Source of the DNA: PLA3 sp964592235
GTDB lineage: Bacteria > Planctomycetota > Phycisphaerae > UBA1845 > UTPLA1
DNA length: 64,000 bases
Reading direction: 5' to 3'
Assembly: GCA_964592235.1 (NCBI GenBank)
Contig: CAZQCF010000009.1
Location: 62,001-126,000 of the forward strand
Of the stretch, positions 34,959 through 43,315 are shown piece after piece; within the stretch, counting starts at the first letter, position 1, and each line of letters opens with the position of its first letter. The notes beneath the pieces are model-generated. The model was given only the letters and a program-made list of their open reading frames with translations, had not been told where the DNA came from and made no database searches. Made by a program: the position numbers and the translations under genes.

Positions 34959-36686
34959 ATGCCGCCTAAGCGTTCTAACCCGGGTTCAGCAGTGTCAGAA
35001 TCTGTCATCCCCCCCCTTGGCCGGGCGTTTATCGTGTTACTCCTTGTCGGGTTGGGGGGGGCTGTCATGCTTCGGGCGAATGGTTCGCCGTGGCCGGTGG
35101 CGTGGCTCGCGCCGCTGCTGCAAGTGCCGGCGTGCGTCATGTGGGGCCGGGCGGCGTTTGGCCAGCATCGGGCGATTGCGAGTGGCCTGGATCGGGGGTT
35201 GTTCGCGGTCGTCGGGGTGCTGGGGGCGATTCTGGCGCTGCGTGCCGGGCGAGTTGAATTCCTGCTGCTGGGGCCGACGCTTTTTCTGGCGGGGTGGGCG
35301 TCGCTGGGGCGGCTGTCGCGCGTGCTGGCGCGTATCGAGCGCGACGCGGGCGATGCGCGGCGCGTGCTGGGCCATGTGCTGCCGGGATGGGCGCTGCTGG
35401 TGATCGCGGCGGCGATCGTGCTGGCGCTGCCGATCTCCACGCGCAGCGGGGTGCCGGATTACCGTCACAATTTCTGGTCGCACGTGTTGAGCAGCGCGGT
35501 GACGGCCGTCTCGGCCGGCTGCCTGTCGGGTCAGACGATCTACAGTCTGGGCGAGGATTTTTCGCGCATGGGGCAGGCGGTGGTGTTCGGCGTGACGGTG
35601 CTGTCGGGTTTGGCGTGGCTGGCCGTGGGGACGTCGCTGGTGCAGCCGCTGGTCGGTCGGGCGTTGCCGATCGCGACGGTGTTGAAAGCCGCGGCGGCGG
35701 TGTTGCTGGCTGGCGCGGCGTTGCTGTTTCCGGTGTGGTCGTCGACGGATGCGCCGGCGGTGGACGTTCGGGCGGGCTGGAGTGTGCTGCACGCCGCGAG
35801 CGCGCTGTTCAACGCGGGGTGGACGTTGAAGGCGTCGGGCCTGGCGGCGGAGCTGCGGAACCCGCTGGCGTTCGCGAGTGTCACAATGCTGTCAGTGATG
35901 GGGTCGCTGGGCCTGCCCGTCGTGGCGGCGCTGCTGCGACCGTTGCCGGGCGCGGGCGGCGATGCAGGCGCGACGGGCGCGACGCGGAGCGGCGCGTGGG
36001 CGATGTGGGAGACGGGCGTGTTCGGAGTGGTGCTTGCGGCCGTGGCGATGATTCTGTTTTTCTGCGAGACGCCGCGGTTTCTGCCCGCGCACCTGACGCC
36101 GACGCGGCCGGTCGAGTTCGGCGGCGCGTTGCCGTCGCTGCACGATCAGATGTCGCATGGCGAGCGGTGGTCGTTCTGCGTGTTCGCGGCGGCGACGCGC
36201 TCGGCGGGCTTGCAGAGCTTCACGGTGTTGCAGGGCGGTATCTCCTGGCCTGGGTATGCCACCATCATGGCAGCTGCGATGCTGGGCGGGTCGATCGGCG
36301 GCGTCACCGGCGGATTTCGGCTCACCGTGCTGCCGCTCATGGCGATGTGCTGGCTGACGCCGGCCATGGCCGCAGGAGGGGCCTCGCCGCGCCGGCGACT
36401 TCTCGCGCGACTCGCGATGATTCCGCTTGCATCGCTGGGGTTCACGGCGCTGGCGATCCTCGCGCTGCGCATGTGTTGCGACGGAACGTTGTACGAAATC
36501 ATGTTCGACGCGGTCGCGGCGGCAAACAACGTCGGCCTGTCGACCGGGCTGATGACGCATCTCCCCTGGGCCGGGCGACTGCTCTTGATCTGCTTCATGA
36601 TCCTGGGGCGACTGCTTCCGATCTGGCTTTGGGCGTGGGCGCTGTCGCCATGGCCGATGTTGGAAGCGCGCGGGGCGGCGCGGTAG
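34959..36686 (+). CDS. trkH: Divergent TrkH/KtrB-type potassium uptake membrane protein
   Basis: A 575-residue membrane protein with about twelve helices. Four pore-loop blocks match the K+ channel-like family: SAVTAVSAGCLSGQTI (about residue 172), LHAASALFNAGWTL (about 280), AAATRSAGLQSFTV (about 412) and ANNVGLSTGL (about 525), each with the glycine expected at the selectivity filter. GGSIGGVTGGFRLT corresponds to the SPGSTxGG(I/F)K phrase, and LGRLLPIWL to the MxxGRLGPL region. Overall it is more divergent than normal TrkH. No TrkA/KtrA gene is nearby. ATG 34959 follows GAGGGGGG. The next gene starts 12 bp after its stop. Confidence 0.72.
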   Translation: MPPKRSNPGSAVSESVIPPLGRAFIVLLLVGLGGAVMLRANGSPWPVAWLAPLLQVPACVMWGRAAFGQHRAIASGLDRGLFAVVGVLGAILALRAGRVEFLLLGPTLFLAGWASLGRLSRVLARIERDAGDARRVLGHVLPGWALLVIAAAIVLALPISTRSGVPDYRHNFWSHVLSSAVTAVSAGCLSGQTIYSLGEDFSRMGQAVVFGVTVLSGLAWLAVGTSLVQPLVGRALPIATVLKAAAAVLLAGAALLFPVWSSTDAPAVDVRAGWSVLHAASALFNAGWTLKASGLAAELRNPLAFASVTMLSVMGSLGLPVVAALLRPLPGAGGDAGATGATRSGAWAMWETGVFGVVLAAVAMILFFCETPRFLPAHLTPTRPVEFGGALPSLHDQMSHGERWSFCVFAAATRSAGLQSFTVLQGGISWPGYATIMAAAMLGGSIGGVTGGFRLTVLPLMAMCWLTPAMAAGGASPRRRLLARLAMIPLASLGFTALAILALRMCCDGTLYEIMFDAVAAANNVGLSTGLMTHLPWAGRLLLICFMILGRLLPIWLWAWALSPWPMLEARGAAR

Positions 36687-36698
36687 CGTAGGGCCGAG

Positions 36699-37811
36699 AT
36701 GGCGGATTCAGGACCTTCAAGATCGATTCTCGCACTGCTACGCGGACTCGTCTGCGCGGGCGCGCTGGGGTGCGCGTCTTGCGGCGGCCCAAGTCCCTCG
36801 GGCACGTCCGCGCCGTCGCAGACGGACGTGCCTCGTCTGCGTTTGGAGCGTGAAGGCGCGAACGGCGCGAGGCTGGCGGGTCTGTCGCCGCTGGTCGGTT
36901 TCGCGCGCGGCCGGGATTGCTCGCTGATGCACTGCCTGGAGGTCGCGCTGGAGGGGCTGGGCCGGCCGATCTCGTACGACGATCTCATGGGAATGAGCGG
37001 GCATGCGTTCCGGCTGCAAGTGCGCGCGGACGGCTGGGACGGCGGCGCGGCCGATCCGGCGGTTGGCGACGGATGTCTTGATACGCTCATGGCGGCGATC
37101 GGCTGGAGCTACGACTTCCGCGTTGTGCTGCGCGAGGACCTGACAGCGAGCGACGCGCTGCTGCAGGCCGTGCGCGACAGCATTGACCGGCGCGTGCCGG
37201 TGTTGGCGGCGAACATCATGCCGCCGGAGGACTGGGGGCTGATCGTCGGGTATCGGCCGGATCGCACGTGGCTCTGCCGGGCGTACAACGACGGGGCCGA
37301 ATCGGTGGACCGCGTGGCGAAGGGTTGGCCGACGGGCGTGATCCTGTTGACCGGCGCGCGGACGCGACCGGCGAGTTTGCAGGTGCACGTGGATGGTTTG
37401 CGTCGCGGGATCGGGATGTTTGAACAGGTGCGGCAGACGGGGGCGTATGTGACGGGTCGCAAGGCGTTCGAGACGTGGATGGGGCAGCTTCGCGCGCCGC
37501 GCGATGGGTCGTACGTGCATGCGAACTTCTGGCTGTACGTGAACCTGATCGATTCGCGGGCGGCGGCGGTGCGGTATCTGCGCGACAAGGCGAGGTCATT
37601 CTCCAGCAAGGAGATGCACTGGTCGATGGCGGCCGACTGGTACGATCAGGAAGTTCGCCTGTTGATTCAGAACCTGCCGTATGTTCCGTCGGCGAAGGAA
37701 GCGGGCGGGTCGGTGCCGCCGTATCAGACGCGGCAGCAGCAGATCGACGTGCTGGGGCAGGCGTTGAAGCTGGAGGAGAAGGCGGTCGATTCGCTGAAGC
37801 GGGCGATATAA
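36699..37811 (+). CDS. Lipoprotein with C39/BtrH-like papain-type domain
   Basis: A 370-residue exported protein. A hydrophobic signal ends in the Cys-rich lipobox LGCASC (about Cys25 or Cys28). Residues 65-250 look like the peptidase C39/BtrH N-terminal fold: GRDCSLMHCLEVALEGLG has the Cys and a helix, followed by SYDDLMGMSGHAFRLQV and VLAANIMPPEDWGLIVGY, with an aromatic Asp-Trp-Gly motif where a His or Asp is often found. The C-terminal part (PRDGSYVHANFWLYVNLID and RQQQIDVLGQALKLEEKA) is helical. It follows the trkH-like gene by 12 bp and so is probably co-transcribed. Function unknown. Confidence 0.6.
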   Translation: MADSGPSRSILALLRGLVCAGALGCASCGGPSPSGTSAPSQTDVPRLRLEREGANGARLAGLSPLVGFARGRDCSLMHCLEVALEGLGRPISYDDLMGMSGHAFRLQVRADGWDGGAADPAVGDGCLDTLMAAIGWSYDFRVVLREDLTASDALLQAVRDSIDRRVPVLAANIMPPEDWGLIVGYRPDRTWLCRAYNDGAESVDRVAKGWPTGVILLTGARTRPASLQVHVDGLRRGIGMFEQVRQTGAYVTGRKAFETWMGQLRAPRDGSYVHANFWLYVNLIDSRAAAVRYLRDKARSFSSKEMHWSMAADWYDQEVRLLIQNLPYVPSAKEAGGSVPPYQTRQQQIDVLGQALKLEEKAVDSLKRAI

Positions 37812-37859
37812 TCTTCGTGGCTCACGTCGAGCCGGTGAAAATTGTAAGGAGTGCAATCC

Positions 37860-38648
37860 ATGACAACGTCCCCCGCGCCGAGTTCGGCGACCGCGTCTCG
37901 CAGGACGGTCTCCAAGCGCGCCGCGCTGATCGGCCTGCCGGTCACGTTGATCGGCATGGCTTCGTACATGCCGCTGATGGACGTGCCGTGGATTCGCTCG
38001 ACGGCCCTGCCGAACATCGTGGTCGCGCTGATCGGGATGGCGATTTCGGTGTGGGCGATGGCGCGCTGCCGATCGTGGTGGACGGTGCCGACCGGCGCGG
38101 CCAGCGTGTTGCTGGGAAGCTTCTTCATGTATTTCATGTTCGTGATGTCGGTCCAGCCCGAGGCGCCCGACGCGCCGGCCGTCGGCGAACAGGTCGCGGA
38201 CTTCACGTTACCCAATCAGGCGGGGCGACCGGTTTCGCTGGCGTCGTTGCATGCGAACGGTCCGGCGCTGCTGGTCTTCTATCGTGGGCACTGGTGACCG
38301 GTGTGCATGTCCGAGCTTCGAGGTCTCGAAGCTGTCAGCAGGAAGCTTGAATCGGTCGGCGGCAAGCTGGTCGCCATTTCGTCGGACACGGTCAAAGAGG
38401 CCAAGGGCGTCACGACGCGGCAGAAGTTGAGTTACGACATTCTTAGTGATGAGAAGGTGGCGGTGATCCGGTCGCTGGGGTTGTTCTTCCATGAGTCGAC
38501 GATGGATAAAGACACGACCATCCCCGCGCATTACCTGCTCGACCGCAACGGGCGAGTCGCGTGGCGCTGGATCGCGCGCAAGACGCACGACCGGCCGGAC
38601 CCGGCGGACGTGATCGCGATTATTGAGGGGTTGGAGAAGGGGTCGTGA
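37860..38648 (+). CDS. Membrane-anchored selenocysteine redoxin (TGA recoded), candidate
   Basis: One frame of 262 codons broken only by TGA at 38295-38297. ATG 37860 has AAGGAG eight bases before it. Three transmembrane helices (about residues 21-39, 50-69 and 78-98) are followed by a peroxiredoxin/AhpC-TSA-like domain: VGEQVADFTLPNQAGRPVSL, LLVFYRGHW then the TGA, then PVCMSELRGLE, KLVAISSDTV, LSYDILSDEKVAVIRSLGL and AHYLLDRNGRV. The family has Cys at that position (WCPxC), so the TGA takes the place of the catalytic cysteine (residue 146), with the resolving-type Cys at 149. A hairpin of SECIS type follows. It probably reduces peroxide or disulfide at the outer face of the inner membrane. 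Sequencing error or pseudogene remain possible. Confidence 0.75.
38306..38340 (+). promoter_or_regulatory. Candidate bacterial SECIS hairpin
   Basis: AGCTTCG (38314-38320) pairs perfectly with CGAAGCT (38327-38333) around the six-base loop AGGTCT (38321-38326). A further TGC/GCA triplet (38304-38306 with 38338-38340) can close a lower stem. The loop starts 23 bases after the TGA and its GGTC core 24 bases after it, inside the usual 16-37 window for bacterial SECIS elements. The E. coli fdhF SECIS also presents AGGUCU at its tip. It lies within the coding region, as bacterial SECIS elements do. Confidence 0.7.
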
Positions 38649-38729
38649 CGTTTGTTCAGCTTGGAACGGGTAGCCGCGTCAGTGAGCGCGCCGTTTACCG
38701 TTCTCTTTCGCCCTTGGGTTTATTAGAGC

Positions 38730-39113
38730 ATGGCCAACAAGCTCGATCAGTTCTTTTCACTCACACGAGATGAATTCTTGGCCATGGCGCGCGATCACGA
38801 CTTGATGAGATGCTCGCCGCTGGAATCAGAAGATGAAGTTCGCCCGCGCCTTTCCTGTTTGACTGACGTGCAAGTCGAATACCTTCGGGTTTGCTACCAC
38901 CTTGCCAGTCGTCCTATTCCGGATGACTTCTTGTTGGTCCTTGTTCGCAGTCCGTCTTACTCCATTCGGATGAACGCACTAGCGGCTCTCACGGATCAGG
39001 GATGCGTGTCGCCCGCACTTCGAAGTATTGTCGAACAGATCACGATTGAATCAAGAATGCCAATGGAAAGGTCGCTGGCGATGCAGGTTCTGTCGAATAC
39101 AATGTCGAAATAG
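38730..39113 (+). CDS. Small helical hypothetical protein
   Basis: A 127-residue soluble, helix-rich protein with DQFFSLTRDEFLAMARDHDL, QVEYLRVCYHLASRPIPDDF and YSIRMNALAALTDQG. The last part has a HEAT-like helix pair. Base composition is lower in G+C than the flanking genes, and Ser/Thr and AT-ending codons are more frequent, which hints at recent arrival. ATG 38730 has no clear Shine-Dalgarno sequence. No family recognised. Confidence 0.5.
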   Translation: MANKLDQFFSLTRDEFLAMARDHDLMRCSPLESEDEVRPRLSCLTDVQVEYLRVCYHLASRPIPDDFLLVLVRSPSYSIRMNALAALTDQGCVSPALRSIVEQITIESRMPMERSLAMQVLSNTMSK

Positions 39114-39223
39114 CCATTCAGTCGCTTGGAAGTACCATTGCTGGATTAGAGAAACTCAAAAGTCGCCTCCTTTTGCTCCCTCACTTATTTCCTATTTCTT
39201 TCTTCACCTCAAAGTGAATACTA

Positions 39224-39243
39224 GATTCCCGCTTTCGCGGCAA
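39224..39243. repeat. ATTCCCGC palindrome, decayed copy
   Basis: ATTCCCGCTTTCGCGGCAAT, a relative of the ATTCCCGC(N)GCGGGAAT hairpin with one arm mutated. It lies between convergent genes, just after the end of the small helical protein. Confidence 0.6.
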
Positions 39244-39277
39244 TTACGATAAAGCGACAAAACTTGCGATCTGCGCG

Positions 39278-40321
39278 CTAATCCACGCGCGCGAGGACGG
39301 CCTTTGCATACTCCGCGTCACCCGCAAAGTCGATGGGCAACAGGGGGCGTTTGAGGATGTGCGCGCGGCGGGGCGGGCCGGGGCCGTCGCGCGATTCGGC
39401 GGCGGCGTGGAGCTGGGCCTCCATGCGTTTCATTGACATCTGTCGGTAATTAGTCGCGAAGAAGAGATGCCCGCCGGGGGCCAGCAGACTGATCGCACCC
39501 GCGAGCAAGCGATCGAGATCGGTGTCCAGCTCAAAGACGCGCGCCGGGCGCCGCGTGCGCGAGAACGTCGGCGGATCGAGCACGATCAGGTCGTACGTCA
39601 ATCTCTGGCGCGCGGCGCGGGCGAAAAAGTCAAACGTATCTGAAGCGTAGAATCGCGTTGCGGGACCATTACGCGAACCACCTGGGGCCGCTTCGGTCGG
39701 CGCGCGGGTATCGAAGCCGTTGAGCGCGAAATTGTCGCGTCCCCATTCGAGGTAGCGGCGCGCAAGGTCCACGCTTGCGACGTGCGCCGCGCCGCCCTGC
39801 GCCGCCGCCACCGAGAATCCGCACGTGTAGGCGAAGAGATTCAGCACGCGCCGGCCGGCCGCCAGCTCGCGAGTCAGGCGCCGATTGTCGCGATGTTCGA
39901 GGAAGAGGCCGACGGAGAAGCCGTCGTAGGGGCGGATGATGAACCGCAGGCCGTGCTCGTCGATGGTGATCTCGGGCGATGTGGGTTGCCCGATCCACGG
40001 CGTCGCGTCGCGATGGCGAGCGTCGAGATCGCGCTCGGCGGCGGCGCGATCCTTCACGAATCGCTTGAGGTAGACGCCGGTCGTGCCGAGGGCTTCGTGG
40101 GCGGCTTGTGCGATGGTTTGCAGCCGTTCGAGTGGGAGGTCGGCGCGCCCCTCGTGCCATTGGACGATCAGCGCGGGGCCGAATCGCTCGATGACGACGC
40201 CGTCCAGCCCGTCAGCCTTACCATTAAGAACTCGATAAGCGGTGGTCGAGTCGGACTCGATGAGCGGCATTCGGCGTGCGATCGCGGCTTCGAGGAGGCG
40301 AGAATCCGCAGGAACGTTCAT
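39278..40321 (-). CDS. rlmI: RlmI/RlmK-type class I rRNA methyltransferase
   Basis: A 347-residue SAM-dependent methyltransferase. The SAM-binding region has RRVLNLFAYTCGFSVAAAQGG (motif I) and HVASVDLARRYLEWGRDNFALNG, and the catalytic site is DLIVLDPPTFSR (motif IV with DPPxF). EHRDNRRLTRELA precedes motif I, as in RlmI, RlmK and the related C5-methylcytosine 23S rRNA enzymes. An N-terminal PUA-like region is short (VIERFGPALIVQWHEG). The residue target cannot be told from sequence alone; RlmI-type m5C1962 is one possibility. It stands alone on the minus strand. Confidence 0.83.
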   Translation of the reverse strand: MNVPADSRLLEAAIARRMPLIESDSTTAYRVLNGKADGLDGVVIERFGPALIVQWHEGRADLPLERLQTIAQAAHEALGTTGVYLKRFVKDRAAAERDLDARHRDATPWIGQPTSPEITIDEHGLRFIIRPYDGFSVGLFLEHRDNRRLTRELAAGRRVLNLFAYTCGFSVAAAQGGAAHVASVDLARRYLEWGRDNFALNGFDTRAPTEAAPGGSRNGPATRFYASDTFDFFARAARQRLTYDLIVLDPPTFSRTRRPARVFELDTDLDRLLAGAISLLAPGGHLFFATNYRQMSMKRMEAQLHAAAESRDGPGPPRRAHILKRPLLPIDFAGDAEYAKAVLARVD

Positions 40322-40560
40322 CGTGGCATGATAGCCTGCGACAGGATGGTGAACCCGTCAGTCGAATGGTCGCGAGCGCGGATGACGAGCGAGGCGAGGC
40401 GCATTTACCGGACGCTTGCGATTGTCGATACGGAGTCGTAAGATTAGGTGGTATCGACGGCTAGGGAGCGCTGGCGGCGCGGGCGGAATTGAGGCGCCGC
40501 GATCGGGGAGCAACACCCAAGCATCCAGGTTCCCAACAAACGCCGGGATGGAAGTGCATC

Positions 40561-41190
40561 GTGAACGCTCAATCGACGGGGACAAGCTGCAACGTCCTGG
40601 TGCTGAACCGGCACTATCTGGCGATTCGCGTCGTGAACGTGAAGCGGGCGTTCAGCCTGCTCTGTCGCGAGCTGGCGGAGGTGGTGCACCTCGAGAGCGG
40701 CCAGTTCCTTTCCTACGATTTCTCCGAGTGGTGCGAGCTAAGTTCGCTGGCGCGCGAGTTTGAGCCGGATGCCCACGACTGGATTCGCACGGTGCGGCTG
40801 CATATCGCCGTGCCGCGAATCATTCGGCTGGCGGTGTACGACCGTCTGCCGCGGCAGGCAGTGAAGTTTAACCGGCGGAACATCTACGCGCGGGATGGCA
40901 ACAGTTGTCAATATTGCGGCCGGCGCTTCCCGACGACCGAGCTCTCGCTGGATCACGTCGTGCCCAAGAGCCTCGGCGGCAAGACAACGTGGGAGAACAT
41001 CGTCTGCGCCTGTCTGAAGTGCAACATCCGCAAGGGCGGCCGCACCCCCGAGCAGGCCGGCATGCACCTGACGACCGTCCCTAAGAAGCCCAAGCGCAAC
41101 CCGGTGCTGACCGTGAAGCTGTCGGACGGCCGGTACTCGAGTTGGAAAGCCTTTCTGGACAACGCCTACTGGTCGGTCGAGCTGAAGTAG
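40561..41190 (+). CDS. HNH endonuclease domain protein
   Basis: A 209-residue protein. The N-terminal region (NVLVLNRHYLAIRVVNVKRAFSLL) is typical of planctomycete and cyanobacterial HNH proteins, and the C-terminal half has the HNH nuclease: CQYCGRRFPTTELSLDHVVPKSLGG, with the CxxC zinc pair and the catalytic DHVVP His, then ENIVCACLKCNIRKGGRTPEQAGM with the second CxxC and N...H/K block. The role of such stand-alone HNH proteins is unknown to me; they are widely conserved rather than mobile. I start at GTG 40561 (MNAQSTG); the frame runs a little further up without family similarity. Confidence 0.82.
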   Translation: MNAQSTGTSCNVLVLNRHYLAIRVVNVKRAFSLLCRELAEVVHLESGQFLSYDFSEWCELSSLAREFEPDAHDWIRTVRLHIAVPRIIRLAVYDRLPRQAVKFNRRNIYARDGNSCQYCGRRFPTTELSLDHVVPKSLGGKTTWENIVCACLKCNIRKGGRTPEQAGMHLTTVPKKPKRNPVLTVKLSDGRYSSWKAFLDNAYWSVELK

Positions 41191-41314
41191 CGGCGTTGAA
41201 TTCCTGAACACCCGCGGGCAATTTGGTACTGGTAGCATTTGAACCGAGCCGCGCGCGTAGGCTACGTAGAACCGCAGAAAGTTTCGTTTGTTGCACAGGA
41301 ATCAGAAAGTGTGG

Positions 41315-41357
41315 GACCGGCTAATAGCCGGTCCGGCACAGGCTATTAGCCTGTGCC
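41315..41357. repeat. Two adjacent palindromes (CCGGCTAATAGCCGG and GGCACAGGCTATTAGCCTGTGCC)
   Basis: Two hairpins in tandem: GACCGGCTAATAGCCGGTC at 41315-41333 and GGCACAGGCTATTAGCCTG at 41335-41353, extending to 41357. The second recurs at 30254. They fill a 355-base gene-free interval between the HNH gene and the PEP-CTERM gene; no other feature is evident there. Confidence 0.85.
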
Positions 41358-41514
41358 ACACAACATGAAGGCTTGCTCGGTTCTGCTTAGCGGGTTCCAT
41401 CCATTTGGCCGTCCCAAACCCGCTTTCTAGGGGTCGCGGCTCGGATGAACAGGCAAACACTACCTGCACCGGCAATTAGACCGTCCAAACCGGCGGTTGA
41501 CCCTTGCGCGCGTG

Positions 41515-41520
41515 TATAAT
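41515..41520 (+). promoter_or_regulatory. Possible -10 promoter element (TATAAT)
   Basis: A consensus TATAAT lies 25 bases before the GTG at 41546. A TTGACC stands only 12 bases upstream, too close for a normal sigma-70 spacer, so the -35 element is unclear. Confidence 0.35.
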
Positions 41521-41545
41521 AACGAGGGCACAGGGGAGCCATGCC

Positions 41546-42340
41546 GTGTCATACACGTTGCAGAGCAAGAGTGTCATCGCGAGCGCGCTGGCCGGCGCGC
41601 TAGCCATGGTCGCGTGCGGTCTGGCTCGGGGTGATGAGATTGTCTTCGACAATTTTAGTTCACTCGGCGGCAACTGCTACTTCTGCACCGGGCCAAGTTC
41701 GCAGGACGGCTTCTTGTTTCCGTGGGATTCCGGCGCGGCGGACGATTTTGTCCTCATACCGAGCGTGGATCCGTCGGGCAAGTGGAAGCTCACGGCGCTT
41801 TCGTGGTCGGGCGCCATTCCGATCGGCGGGGGCACGCCGGTGCCGGTGGGACTGTTCAACATCATCATCTGGCCGCAGGACATGAACGGGCCGAAACCTT
41901 CGGGCGGCACACCGATGGGATCGCCGGACTATTCCCAAGCGCTTTACCACTTTGAGGACGTTCCGACGTTGGCCGAGCCGAATGAAAACGGCGAGCGATT
42001 CTGGGATTACTCGGCGACGTTGCCGGCCGGCGTGGTGCTCGATCCGAATGTTCCCTACTGGCTGGAGATTCAGGCAGTTGTCGGTTTTCTTCCGTACTGG
42101 ACCTGGCAGCCGGTCAACAGCGGACAGGGGGCCGTGCCGCACATCGGCGATACGCTTCTGGGCGTGCCGTTCTGGGATGAGAACGGCTCGGTCCTTGATC
42201 TGTCGTTCACGCTGTATGGCGAGCCCGCGCCCGAGCCGGGGACGGCGATGCTTCTGCTTGCCGGGGCGGGCGGGTTGGTGCTGCGCCGCCGTCGTCAGGG
42301 GTCCATGAGCGGGCCGGGAATGCTCGACAGACGTGCATAA
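41546..42340 (+). CDS. PEP-CTERM sorting-domain protein
   Basis: A 264-residue exported protein. The signal peptide (SVIASALAGALAMVACGLARG) is followed by a beta-sandwich typical of planctomycete surface proteins (EIVFDNFSSLGGNCYFCTGP, DSGAADDFVLIP, WKLTALSWSGAIPIGG, PYWLEIQAVVGFLPYWTWQP). The C-terminus has the PEP-CTERM pattern PAPEPGTAMLLLAGAGGLVL followed by RRRR, a helix removed by an exosortase before export to the surface. The GTG at 41546 lies after GGGGAG; a further upstream start is possible. Its last 46 bases overlap the end of the convergent gene. Confidence 0.85.
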   Translation: MSYTLQSKSVIASALAGALAMVACGLARGDEIVFDNFSSLGGNCYFCTGPSSQDGFLFPWDSGAADDFVLIPSVDPSGKWKLTALSWSGAIPIGGGTPVPVGLFNIIIWPQDMNGPKPSGGTPMGSPDYSQALYHFEDVPTLAEPNENGERFWDYSATLPAGVVLDPNVPYWLEIQAVVGFLPYWTWQPVNSGQGAVPHIGDTLLGVPFWDENGSVLDLSFTLYGEPAPEPGTAMLLLAGAGGLVLRRRRQGSMSGPGMLDRRA

Positions 42341-43095
42341 GTGACCGGCACGCCGGCCAGCATCCCCTGCAACGACAGGAAATCCGCCGACAGCGCCGCG
42401 TTTTCAAATCCCACCGGATATCCCAGCGTCGTCGTTACGAAATTCACCGTGTTCAAGGTGCGCGTCGGTTCGTTGGCCGTTGCCAGCACGACCGACTGGC
42501 CGGGTGCGCCGCGGATCGGCCGGTTGTTGTAGGCCACGTAGAAGTTCCCGTCGCCGGCGATGGTCCGATCGAAAAGAATCGCGCCGATCACTTGCCCGTT
42601 GTTGCCGAATCGGATGATCGTGCGCCCGTAGGCGTTGATCGATTCCCACGCGCCGGCCAGAACGGCGACGGTGTTGTCGAGTTGCAGCGGAATGGTGATG
42701 TTTTGCGTGACGGGGTGGCAGCCGTCGGCCGCGGCGACGACCGTGACGGACTGATTGGCCGTCAGGTAGCCCGGTGCAGACACTTGCATCGTAAACGTGC
42801 CGAGGGTATCGAGCGCGAGGACCATGCCGTTGCACATGCCGTCGGAACAGATGCCGGTGAACGGCCCGACGCTGTTGACGCGGAAGGAGATCGAGGCGAT
42901 CGGCAGCACCTGCCCCGCGCCGTTGGTGACCTTGAGAACGACGGACGGCACGGGGTCGCCCGGGCATTCGCCGGTGGGAGGGAACGGAAAGCCGCCGCAC
43001 TGGCCGCCGGACATGCCGAGGGCCGGCAGCAGCAAGGCGAGCAATGCACAGGAGGTTCGAAATCGGTTTGAGCGATTACGGAAAGTTTGAATCAT
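42295..43095 (-). CDS. Exported Ig-like/carboxypeptidase-regulatory domain protein
   Basis: A 266-residue secreted protein. The signal peptide is FRTSCALLALLLPALGM. Residues 50-130 form a CarboxypepD-regulatory-like beta sandwich (SVVLKVTNGAGQVLPIASISFRVNS, LGTFTMQVSAPGYLTANQSVTV), and residues 145-260 a second beta domain with AVLAGAWESINAYGRTIIRFGNNGQVIGAILF. It probably binds at the cell surface. The start may be ATG 43095 or 43119. It converges with the PEP-CTERM gene and overlaps it by 46 bases. Confidence 0.55.
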   Translation of the reverse strand: MIQTFRNRSNRFRTSCALLALLLPALGMSGGQCGGFPFPPTGECPGDPVPSVVLKVTNGAGQVLPIASISFRVNSVGPFTGICSDGMCNGMVLALDTLGTFTMQVSAPGYLTANQSVTVVAAADGCHPVTQNITIPLQLDNTVAVLAGAWESINAYGRTIIRFGNNGQVIGAILFDRTIAGDGNFYVAYNNRPIRGAPGQSVVLATANEPTRTLNTVNFVTTTLGYPVGFENAALSADFLSLQGMLAGVPVTYARLSSIPGPLMDP

Positions 43096-43315
43096 CGTAG
43101 TGTGGGTGCGGTAAATCATCTGGGCGAGGGAACGCTCAATTGTAGCGTGGTCGCGGCCGCTCGTCGCGGCGGAGCGAGGACGTCGTTTATTCGGACGGTG
43201 GCTCCCCAATCCCGAATGCGACTCGCTGGGCAAGGTTGAAGGATGGCGTGGATGCGCAGGCCGCGGACCGGCCGGTGTTCACGCGGTTCAAGTCAGCCAA
43301 TGGGGGGAACGAGAG

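Noticed and set aside
41461..41520. TTGACC and TATAAT as a full sigma-70 promoter
   Set aside because: The spacer is only 12 bases, too short; I keep only the -10 hexamer as possible.
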